Positions 15,101 to 27,100 of a stretch of 64,000 bases of DNA are shown here, piece after piece; within the stretch, counting starts at the first letter, position 1, and every line of letters starts with the position of its first letter. The DNA is from Incurvaria masculella (Eukaryota; Arthropoda; Insecta; Lepidoptera; Incurvariidae): contig OX335644.1 of assembly GCA_946894095.1 (NCBI GenBank), positions 17,217,595 to 17,281,594 on the forward strand. The letters are read 5' to 3'. The notes below the pieces were generated by a model. That model did not search any database and was not told the origin of the DNA. It saw nothing but the letters and a program-made list of their open reading frames with translations. The translations under genes were made by a program, and so were the position numbers.

Positions 15101-18100
15101 TGAATTAATATAAAATGATAATTTGTGGTAAATGAAATTATTAATAGAGAAGTATTTTCAAGTATTATCGTTTTTGTGTATTAATTTATATAAGATTATT
15201 GCTAGCCTCAAAATTATTTATTGAAACCCGGTATTTCAGTTGCGAAAGAGCTAAGAAAACATATGTAACGCCACATCATTAAATTAACATGTTAGCAGCT
15301 TGGAGGAAAATAAGAAATAAGATAAAAAATAATAATAAATAATAAAAAAATAAGAACGAACGTTGTTGAATTAGACTGACAAATGCCGTTTGAAATGTAA
15401 AAAAAGAGTAATAAAATATTACAAATGTTTCTACGATGCTTTCATAGCCGGCCAGCAGGCCAAAAAAGGTCACCTCATAGAAAATTGGATGGCCTATTTG
15501 GGTACTAACATAAAATATAACGACCCTATCGCGTGGACTATTCCTTTCTCTCTGTCGGTGGAGGACAATGAAAAACGTATCAGGCGAGTCAGCTGCTTTC
15601 AAATTGTTAGTGGTCGTAACTTTGCGAAACGCCTTTCCGCGCACACCGAACTGCTTGTAGGGCTCTGCAAGATGTTGAGAGTGACTTCTTGAGGATTCGG
15701 GGGACGATAAATGTGTAAAGTTTACATTCTTAATTTTTTGTAATATTAAATAAATTTATTATGTGCTCGGGGAAAAAATATACACTTCTCCACGCTGACC
15801 AGCCAGTTTCGGAAGTGGTAACCACTTTAATTTTCGACATTTATAGATTCTCCCTTCACTGAAGGTCCTATTGAAAATGCTATTGCTCCATCGATTTTCG
15901 AACCAATTTAGCCGCCGCTGAGAAAATCAGTAACACTGTGTAGTTTCGATAAATTAAGCTATCGAAATCCATCGCTTTTGTATTCAGCAACATTATGCTC
16001 AAAGGCCTGAGCGTCATCAATATTCGACCGTCATTAAACAAAGTGTTATGACAAGAAACTTGTAATTGGGTGCGGCTATTACCGTTGGATACGCGAGGTC
16101 TGGGGACAGCAGAGCCGAGAGGGCTAACCCTTTGAACATCTGTGGCCCGTCGGGGATCTCCTGTCGGCTCTTGTAACGGACTCTGTTGGAAAATTAGGCG
16201 GTAGATAATGATCACGTACTTTTAATGTCGTTTATTTTTATGTTACTGGACAAAGATAGATACTGAAAATACATGGGAGACACGGGAAAATTTAACAATA
16301 TATGTTTATAATTTAGATGATATTTTATTTTAAAACATTCCATTACCCATTCCAAGTTGCCATCCACCTGAACCAGCTCAGGAAAAGATATTCCAGTCTT
16401 CTTCCAATAGATCAGAATAGATAGAATAGGTATCCAATAGATATAATTGCTGCATCGCCTACCTGATCCACCGCTTTTTTGGCAGTAAAAACATATTTTC
16501 TCTTATTATAACTTTAAAAATTGCGAGTAAAAAACGTACAGGGAGCCAAGTTGGGGTTGTAAGGTGGATAAGACAGGGTTTTAAGACCAGACTCTTGAAT
16601 AACGTCATTGTGTGTGAGAAGACGCGTTATACCACCACGCAACATGATTCCCCTAATACCGTCTTTGGTCGACTTTCCTGCATAGATTTAAAAGCTTTTG
16701 GCATTGCAACTATAGTATACCAGTCTGAGTTAACCTCCCATATATTTTCTAGACACTTATGTATTCCTCATACCGCTATTTACCCATGGGTACCACTTCT
16801 TTTTTCCCATGTACTGTTCTTCCCCATCCAATGATGAAAACTTTCAAATACTATTAATTAATAATTGATACTACTAATATTTGTTGCACGTAACCCTGGC
16901 GCAGGATGTCGCGTCAATGTCCTGTTCTCGTTGGTTCTAGATTCGTGCTTTGACTGGGCAGGTTCTGCTCGAGCTGACCGACGCGGACCTGGAGGTCGGG
17001 CTCGGCATCACGCAGCCCATGCACCGCAAGAAGCTGCGGCTCGCCATCGAGGAGAGGCGGCGGCCGGACCTGGTCCGCAACCCGGCCATCGGGCAGCTCA
17101 GCCACGCGTGGGTCGCGGCCGAGTGGCTACCGGACCTGGGACTCGCACAGGTCTGACCGAATATTCACGTAGAGTATCGAAACAAGCAGACCTCATCCGC
17201 GAATCGGTTAGCGGATAGCTTAGCGACGGATGGTTGTGGCCAAGCAACTTCCAAACTCGGGACTCGAAGAGGTATGTTTTTTTTTCCACTAGGTATCGAT
17301 CTTACTAATTTAGGTCCCCAAACCGGCGATCGGACAGTACAAGCATGTGTGGGTCAGGCCCGACTTGCTGCCGGACTTGGGAATCGCACAGGTCTGATCG
17401 GCATCTGCACATATAATATCGAAAAAACCACACCTAATCCTCGAGTCAGCTAACGGACAGCTCAGAGACAGATAGTTGTGTCACACTTGGGACTGGCAGA
17501 GGTCTGTCCATTTTTCCATGGCGACTAGACCTGATCTGCGAACCGGTCAACGGGCAGTTTAACGACGGATGGTTGCAGCTAGGTAACAACCAGATTTGGA
17601 CTCGTAGAGGTGTGTTCATTTTTCCACTTGGTATCGATCTTGCTTGATTTGCTCCGCAACCCGTCATCGCGTACTTTAGCTATGCGCGGGTTGCACTACA
17701 GTAGCAATCCAAATCATGGAATATTCAAAACGACCACACAAGATCCGGCAGAGTGGCTACTGAGACACAATTTAGATAGGTTTTTCTCAGGTATCAAATA
17801 CGCATTGTTTTGTAATGAAGTTCACAGTTAGCTTGAAATGTGTGTTTATTTGGAAAATCTGTTATCATCTCAGCTAGGGGTGTTTCTGGCGGCTGAACCG
17901 TCCAGAAATTATTATTCTCTTGATTCTCGTCTGAATACAATCATCATTTTGGGTTGTCCGATGTGCTTGGTAGTTTGAAAACAAAACGATCTGCAAAAGC
18001 TTACCCAATTAAGTATGCTTTCTTAACTTTTAAATATTAAACTTATTCTTGTTGATTTCCTAAATAATCTAGATACCTCTAACACGAGTAAAACTGTTTT

Positions 18101-21100
18101 TTTCTGCATGTTGTTTCCAGTACGCCGAATCGTTTATGCTGAGTATGGTAGACGCCAGAATGCTGGATACCATCAGCAAGAAAGAGCTGGAAAAATACCT
18201 CGGCGTGACGCGAAAGTTCCACCAAGCCTCGCTCGTCCACGGCATCCACCTCTTGCGCATCGTCAAGTACGACAGACAGGCAAGTGGCTATCATCCCTTC
18301 TTTTCAGACGTCAGGGGACTTCATCTCTTCGCAGTCACTTATTTTTAAATCTCAAATCATTGTACCGTTACAGACCATATATAAGCTACCGTTGCAGAAC
18401 GTGACTGGCAACACTCAACAGCAAAATTGTTTCGTCAGTAGGTACTAAATCTAAATTTTGTAATTCAGTGTCTGAGCAGAATGCCAGGAGGTTGTGTTTG
18501 TGGGATTGGATAATCGATCTACTCTTCGAAGGGAATTTCGAACACGCTTAGGCTGAATATTATTGTTTAGTGGAGTTCGTTGTGAGCTTTTTTAAGACGA
18601 TTTTAATACAATTCCAGGGCCTAGCAGTGCGGAGACACCAGTGCGAGAACGTAGATGCAGACCCACTGGTCTGGACCAACCAGCGTTTTATCCGCTGGGC
18701 GCACAATATCGATCTCGGAGAGTACGCTGACAACTTGAAAGGTTCGTGCGTGTGAAAATATCGGAAAATCTTATCCCACCGTTCACGTGTAGCTTACACA
18801 CGTAAGTAAGAAATCGGCAGATACATTTTGACATTAAAACCTGGAGGATTTCCGACACTTCGTCCAGTCATAAGCCAAATAGGCAGGCAACCATTGCAGG
18901 CAACACAGATTGTTGCTGTGGGCTTATCTGATCTTTTTAATTAATTACGATAAATTCACTCAAGTCTCAAAAGTTAATCGTGGACCTTTTTTGGTCATTG
19001 ATCTGAAGAAAAGAAATTAATGATTAAGAAACGAATTCCTAGATTATTGGTTTGCTTAAAATACTTACCCAATACCATTTAGAGATGCGTAAGACTTAAG
19101 GCTAAGTTATTGTTAGCTTAAGTGCTAAAATTCAAGCTATGCCTTCTCTAGCTTTCTCTAGAATATTCTCGAATATTTTTGGGGTACTTATCTATGATAT
19201 TTGAAATATAAGTCAAGGCATGAAGATCCATGCAAAGTGACATGACTTGACGGGCAAGTTCGAGTTGACAGCGCGTGTGTGCTCACAGACAGCGGTGTGC
19301 ACGGCGGGCTGGTCGTGCTGGAGCCGTCGTTCACGGGCGAGACCATGGCGACGGCGCTCGGGATCCCGCCCTCCAAGTCAATCATCCGCCGCCACCTCGT
19401 CACGGAGTTCGACGCGCTCGTCGTGCCGGCCAGGTGAATATACGCCGCGTTCGATTAACCGGGCCGGTTCGTGAGCCGATATGCTCCTAGATCAACGTTG
19501 ATCAACGCTGATCAACTTTGATCGACTTTGATTAACTGGTCAACTTTGATCAACGTCGATCGACTTTGATAACGGTGATCAACTTGGTGGAGCGCTTGTG
19601 TTGTGGTCGGTTAACTGAGGTCGACCCATAAAACGATATGCTCGCCACTATGATCAACTTTGATCCACTGTGATTAACTTTGATCCATTATGATCAACTT
19701 GCTCCTCGATTGCCTTTCCCGTCCTTGTTTTGATCTTCATTGTTTTCTATGTCACTTCTTGAATTGTTTTCCCTATCTTTAGGACAATCATTTCGTGTTT
19801 GGCCAGTATTCGGTAGAAAAAAATTGTTGGCATAATTAATAAAAAAAATGGTTTATAAATAGTAGGCAAAAGCACCATAGAAAGGCTTAATTTGTCGTGG
19901 TCGGAGTAAAATGATTACATTGGCTAAATAACATTTATTTCATTCATTCCATCAGGTTCAATGTAGCCATGCACTAAAAGAAAGGTGCTAGCATGGCACC
20001 TAGTTTCCATTGCTGTGTTTGGCAGATATCATGGTGTGATGATAGCCATCCATCTCTACTGTTCCAAAAATCAATGTATAATTGTGTAGTCACACATGAA
20101 ATGAAATGAAATATTATGATTTGTTATGTACGCGTAAAATAATTTCACTTACCTATTGTTGGTTTGAAATAATATCATCGCGTACATTTCTTATGTTATC
20201 ATTCAAATTCTGTTCAGAAAATACAAACCAAACCAGTTGTTAAACAAAACTGGCAAAAAATACATTACTTGAAATCAGGATAAAATGTTCCAGTCCTAAC
20301 TTTAATTTCGAGTTCTTCATATAAGTATATTTTTTTATAACAGTAATCAAACTGATTTATTCTTTCTAGCCGACCTAATTATAGCCCTTTATTGGAAATT
20401 TTCTGACACCCCTTTAAAATTAAACCAATTAGGTCTATTATTATTAGGATAAAGATCATTTCACAATAATTGATGTATTTACATGACATAATTAACCTAT
20501 TCCATGCATGAAACAATACACCATTTAAAAAGTACTTTCCCAGACTTAATTTTTGTTCGATTTGAAAAGTGTGACTGGTACCGTCTTGAAGACGAAGGAA
20601 AAATAAAATGGCTTCAATGGTTTAGCGTAATTAATGTTATATAGTGTATCATTCTAAATTAAATGAGTGTGCCGTCTGTAAGGTCCTCGATGAAAATATT
20701 TAGCAGTTACTGTCGTAGCTTCAGCGTTGATATTAAGGCTGTCCTCACCTATGCAAAGTTTTTGGTAACACAGAACGCAAAAAGTATAGCACATTGAGCC
20801 ACGAATTTATCATAAATGTTAAATATAGCCATAGCAGGTGTGACGAAAACATTTTCATAATTTCCGGTTTATTGGTTTTGTTGCAATTAAAAAAATATAA
20901 TTTAACAGCCAAAACCATTATGCCTGTATTTGTAAAACACATTCTGCCGCCATTACTGTGGCTGTATTTAACATTTATAATTAATTCGTGACTCAAGGTG
21001 CGCAACTTTTTTCGTTCTGTGAACAAACAACTATGTATGGATCGGAACACCGTTAAGGAAAAAAAATCTACTTATAGAATATCTTTCCCATGCAAACACA

Positions 21101-24100
21101 TACATTTGACCACTGCACCACTTACGAGATAAACGGGACGCGTCGCTCTGTGGAAAGATAATGAAACTATTTACCATGAGTAAGACTACTAAACCATTAT
21201 TGGCAACATTACAAAGGTTATTGGACACGCATTAAGGGGATCTTAGCACCTAATTGCATTCAGTTTCATAAGGGCGTAAGTAAAACAAGATTTCATTTTA
21301 TTTTAAAATAACTACAACGAATTTCGAAAATCAAAAAAGTACATTTGTAGATTGATGCTTTAGCCATAATTGATTGCTCAAACGGGGCAAATATATTTAA
21401 AAATGCATTAAAAAAGTTTAAACAAAGAAGGGGAGCCTCAGATATATGTAATTATGTGTTTCAAATACAGCTAAATAATCAATTTGTCTTTCATCTTTTT
21501 GGAAATCAGTTTTAGTTATTTTTTAAAATAATAAAATGTGATTTCACTTACGACCTTATGGAAGTGAATATGATCGGGTGCATATACCCCCTTAATGGAA
21601 CAATATAACAGGACACAAGTCACATTACGACTGCAATCATAGTTGATCACATCGTACATGTAAGGGCTTACATATTTTGAAGTTAAAATAATTGGTCCCC
21701 AACATAGATAAAAAGGGAGGAGATATGGCATATCGAGCACGCCTAGATAGGACCCCCCCTGTCTCCAATTTTCAAAAAGTACAAATCCAACATAAACGTA
21801 CATGCCACATGCAAACATAGTCGCAGACGTACTGGGGGGTTTGTGTGGGTGGGAACTGACTTGACGAATGCTATTTAAGAACGGCCCGTAAGCTATGCTC
21901 TCCATTCAAACGTAGTTTACTAATCATTTGGAAACCGCTATTCCAATTGAATTGATATTTAATATCTAATATCAGGTAACAAATATCTGTGTCTGCATGC
22001 TTTTGTTTTTTTGAAAAATCCAAACCGAATGAAATTAAAGCAAAAAGAAAATCTTCATACGAATTTTGTTTTCTCTGTGGTTTGACACAGAATACGTTTA
22101 CCGAAAAAACAAAGGCATGCAGACACAGATATTTGTAGCCTAATATAAGATACCAAATATCAAGTAAGTTGGAACAGTGGTTTTCAAATGATTAGTAAAC
22201 TACGTTTGTATGGGAGGCGACATTTTCAGGTGCTTACGGGCCGACCTTAAGAGCACATTCGCGCGTTGTTTCGACTGTGCGGCATACTTTGCGCCGCCGG
22301 ATTCCCATACAATTACAAGGTCATTTTGACCATATAGCGTCGACGCGATATAGAGCGCAGGCCCCTTTTCCTCTCCTTCTCTTCAGTGGTCCCCAACCAT
22401 CTTACTAACCAGTGTTGGATAGTCAAAACGGGACAGAATGTGATTGAATGCGGAGATAATCCACGTTTGCTATTTTGAGAGCCAACTCTGATTACGACTG
22501 TCAGATGTTTGAAATACCAACGTACAAAAGTCGCATGACTCGTCCCGTTTGTCTGGTCGGTGACCTGCATAAGCAGACAACTTCACATCGGTCGATGCGG
22601 CCGGCGTGAGGTTGCACGCTTGCAGTTGTAATGGAAATACAATGCACGTTTGGATATAGTTGCTACAGCGTGAGGTCCGTTCTGCAGGTATACGATATTT
22701 TGCCAGGTGGAAGAGCTGCAGGTTGAGGCTTCCAGAGCATCCATCTTATCATCCAAAAGATAGGCCCAAACTTAAAAAGTTGTCCGTTAGGAAGTGAATG
22801 TCTGTTTAGGAACTAGAACCTCTTGTTCGGGGCATGCAATAAACCACAAAGAACCCAAATCTTGCTTTGCAACTTCGCGTCCACTCCAACCCAATAAAGT
22901 GGCCAAGTCGCCTTTTCCCCACCAAACAGAAAGATGTATGTCATCGGTGGGAAAATAAAGGCAACTAGACCTAAGACTTGCCAACAGTAATAAAAGATAC
23001 TGACTAGTGTCAGAAGTGACATTTTGGCCAAACGAATTGTGTCGCTTTGTCAACTGCTATAAAAGCGGTATTCACGATTGTAAGATACCTGATTACTGAG
23101 CACGATCTTTGAGTGCTAGAGAATTATTGGTAGGTTCCATTAAATATTTTAACCATTAACATCTGAAGAGGGCCCAAGCATGGAGGGAAGAATGTAGGGC
23201 CAAATAATTATTAATTGCATAAATCCACATACTGAAAAAGAATGTTTAATCAAATAAGTAGCTGAAATCCTTTCTCAATCGATTTTAGCAAACTAATGAA
23301 AAACCAGTTTTCGAAATCACCTTTACATAAAGTAAAGATAACTGTAATTTAGCAATGAAGCAATGGCAACACCTTCAAATAATCACATTTTGTAAAAATG
23401 TTATTGCATGGACCGAACGAGAGAAAACATATGCTAATACTATTACTGTACGTATGTAAATTGTCTTGAAGATTTCCTATTTTTACAGTGTACAATGTTT
23501 CGCTATGAATTGTATCCTTCCGTCAGATATCTTGGTTTTGTAAAAATAATAGATTTTGAGCAAAGAAGACTGATTGTAAGTATAGGGAAGGGCGAACTAA
23601 GGCAAGGATTAAAGATTCCTAAGTTAATTAATAATCCAGATTATTTTGCATAAAATATATATTTTTTTCATAAATCCCTCTATACTTGTGTAGACAACCT
23701 GTAGATTTGATACCCGAATTTATGATCATTAATTCATAATATTATAGAAAATAATATCAATACATTGTGTATCTGGAACTTTTAACCTATATCAATTATT
23801 AAATGAGCGGGTTTTTACATATTTTAAAGAAACATTTGATGATATTTAAAGTGTTCGATAATAATTAGGCTTTTGCAGAGCTTTGTATGAATTGCATAAA
23901 AAACAGTGATTTTAAATATCATCACAGAACCACTTTCTGTAGAAATTAGTATTTCGTGTATCGTCAGACGATACGCAAATGTAACTACCGAACAACTTTG
24001 TCATAGGAGATATATTTTTTTGTGAAAAATACATGTATATTCAGACATTACGACTATAAATAGTGTAAGCTTTTAAATGTGAATAAACGTGAGGACTTCA

Positions 24101-27100
24101 AATTATAATATTAATTCTTCCCGAATGATACCATTCACCCATTCCACGAGGCGACGGTAAACATTTTGATGTTACTTCGGTTGTTCTGCTCTCATACCAT
24201 CACACCTTCTAGTCTGCACATCGGTTGGGAAGTTCGCTTTACCCTTTCCACATATAACATCAGAAGGGCACGCTTTTTGGCACCCCCCCCCCCCATACAA
24301 ACGTACATACATTATAAGTACATAATATAATATTTTTTTATTTCATCATTTTTGACTTTAAAAATATTGTTGGATTCACAACTCAAGCCAAATGTTCATA
24401 AATTGAAAGCCTTTTTACTCAGAATTATTTTTAAAGTGTTGTTGGAACAGTGTGAAATTTGGTTTGTATGACTACATTTCGACGAAATTTGAGTTTGTAA
24501 GGTGCCTGAACAATGTCAGAAAGCGTACCCTTATGCACCCTTAGCTCTTCGCTCGACATGTTACACTAAAAATATTGGAAACTTCGTACAATAATTTATT
24601 TCTTTTAAGAGTTAGTAACAAATTGTTAAAATATGTGAATGTAAATGTCTTAATTTTAGTGTAACCTGTCAATTCAAAGGCTAAAGAGGTCGGCTTTACT
24701 CTCGAATGAGACTTCGGACAAAATCGGCTGACATTTTCAGACTGAAAAATTCGACAGTGAAGCTGGCCTCCCCAAACCTATCTTCTCCTGTCTTCTTTTA
24801 AACGTTTACTTCTAGCACATCACAAAAAGATCTTTAAAGATGGTTCAAAATGTCTAAATGTTACATCTCACTTGTTGCAACATTAGTATACTTTTCATTT
24901 TATCTTTCAGCATAGCATCGTCATTTTTATCGATTATTTGGGCATGATTGTCGACATCACCACCTCATCATGCTTTTGATGTCAGAAAAGTGTGTTCAGC
25001 TAAAAATATGTATGTCAATAATATAAAAAACAATCTGTGCGAAGGCACTGCTAAAAAATGCATGTTTGCTTTATTTGTTAGTTTAATTTATCAATGTATA
25101 AATAGTTCAGCTGTTTGAATCTCTGGAGGATATAATCTTATTTATTATTACATTTCAGGTTTAACAGCGTTAAAGCTAAAAACGTTATATGTATAACACA
25201 AATTATCTCAAGACGAGCATAAGTTAAATGTCAGAGTAGAATGTATTCCACTGCTTGTTTTAAAAAAAATCATAATAATTAATTTGTAATGTGGATGTCT
25301 CTGTTACAATAAAAAAATGTTAACTAGAAAGAGTGGTTCCTCCAAACCATGGCAGAGCACAGAGCAATTGTAATCTTTATGGTTACAGCTCGTGGTTACA
25401 GCCCATAAGGTAATTCCATTCAATGTGGCATCGACCATGAACGTTTTCATTTACTTATATCACTTATCATTTCCATGTATGTGGTGCTGATCACAAAGAA
25501 TTTCCATTACCTTTGGCGCTAACCACAGAGCATTTTTATGTCCCCTATTGTCGACGAATAAACTTCCATGTTTAAGAAGGATAATGAGATGATCGAGTTC
25601 CATACAATGGCTCGTGCCTGTTCTTAGCAGTTTAAAGACACGTGAAAGGGTTTGTCGTTAGGTCCTTTCAAATAATGAATTCTCCACATATTCAAACAGC
25701 TCCGTTCTCTACGAGCCCTGCAAAGCTTAAAACGTTTTAGGACATACTTCAGCCAGCAGGCGCGCATGCTGGGAAGGCCGCTGTCTCGCTCGCTCGCCAC
25801 CGGGCTGCCCGGCATTGAGCTGGGAGACTCCCGCCGGCACAGCCTTCGGGTGAGTATACCAAGTGTCATAGTTCATGCCAGTTATTGGGGCACACACGTC
25901 GCATCTTGCACAAAAAAATCGTTATTTAAATGTTTTTGAAGTGGCAAACATAAAAGAATAATTACACTGCCAGGGTTTAAAACACCTAAGTTCCTTTTGT
26001 TCCATAATGTCGAAACTGTCTCCATTTCCAATATAACCTATATCGTTTTTTTTATGCCCGGGCAGCATTTAATGCTCCAATAAATTTATTGGATATATTG
26101 GATATATACTGTTCATGTATTTGAGCCGAATAGGCTCAAATACATGAACAGATAGGAAACTACTGAACGGATTAGAAAAATTATTTCACCGTTGGAAAGC
26201 TACAGTCTATCCGAGGGACATAAACTATGTGTTATCTTAAAAGAACTAGGGATCCTTACCAAAACTCCGATAACGTAACCCAAGGTGCAAAAAAAATTAC
26301 CAAGAATGTTCCTTACATCGCGTGCGCTGCGAAAACTATTTACGATAGAACAAAATTATGTAGTACAATTTTATAGAACACATTATTATCTACAAAAAAT
26401 GTCGCGACAGCATACATCTTACTATTATAGTTATGTCACAATAAGTGTGCATTTATTTTAAAATAAAAATTTAAATACCGCCGCTAGAAAAGGCTCTTTA
26501 TTTGTACCTAGATATGAATCCTTATCAAAATAAATAAATTATTATTCAAGACTGTTTCAATACCTTTATATTACTTTTTTAATTATTCGATTCCGACATT
26601 TCATTCGAAAGATATCATGAGTTTAAAAATTAGAAAAAACTTCCCTTTGACAAACTATGAGTTTTAGAGTTTGTAGGCGTCACTCAGAGATACGGGAGGG
26701 GAGTCAGTCGGCTCCCTACGCAGCAGCCGTGTGCGGAATTTAAGAAATTGTCGCTTGATAATATTTTGTCGCTTGATGATAATTAGTTCAGTAGGTAACT
26801 AAACGCATTTAAAAAGTTCTTTTCAGAACTAGACCCATTAATATATGTTGTACATTTAGTTATCCTAATAAATAAGTGATTTAAATAGTTTTTATGATTT
26901 TCGATGAAATACTTTTTAGTTGTAGGTTATAGTAGTAGATGTAGGTAGCTAATAACAGTTAAACATGTTTGAAAAATGTTACGGCTTTTCACGCGGCAGG
27001 AAGATACACTCTCCAAAGACATTCTCAAAAGCCATAACATTTTTCAAACATGTCTAACGACCGCGGTAATCTCAAAAGTATCATAATAACAGTTAAGCTA

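Noticed and set aside
20745..21050. Overlapping plus- and minus-strand frames of similar sequence
   Set aside because: Explained by the inverted ends of a MITE.
22384..22400. CAGTGGTCCCCAACC, resembling a hAT-type terminal repeat
   Set aside because: No partner end, target duplication or transposase was found nearby.
22787..23053. 88-codon minus-strand frame
   Set aside because: I could not match it to any family, and a second frame of similar length overlaps it.
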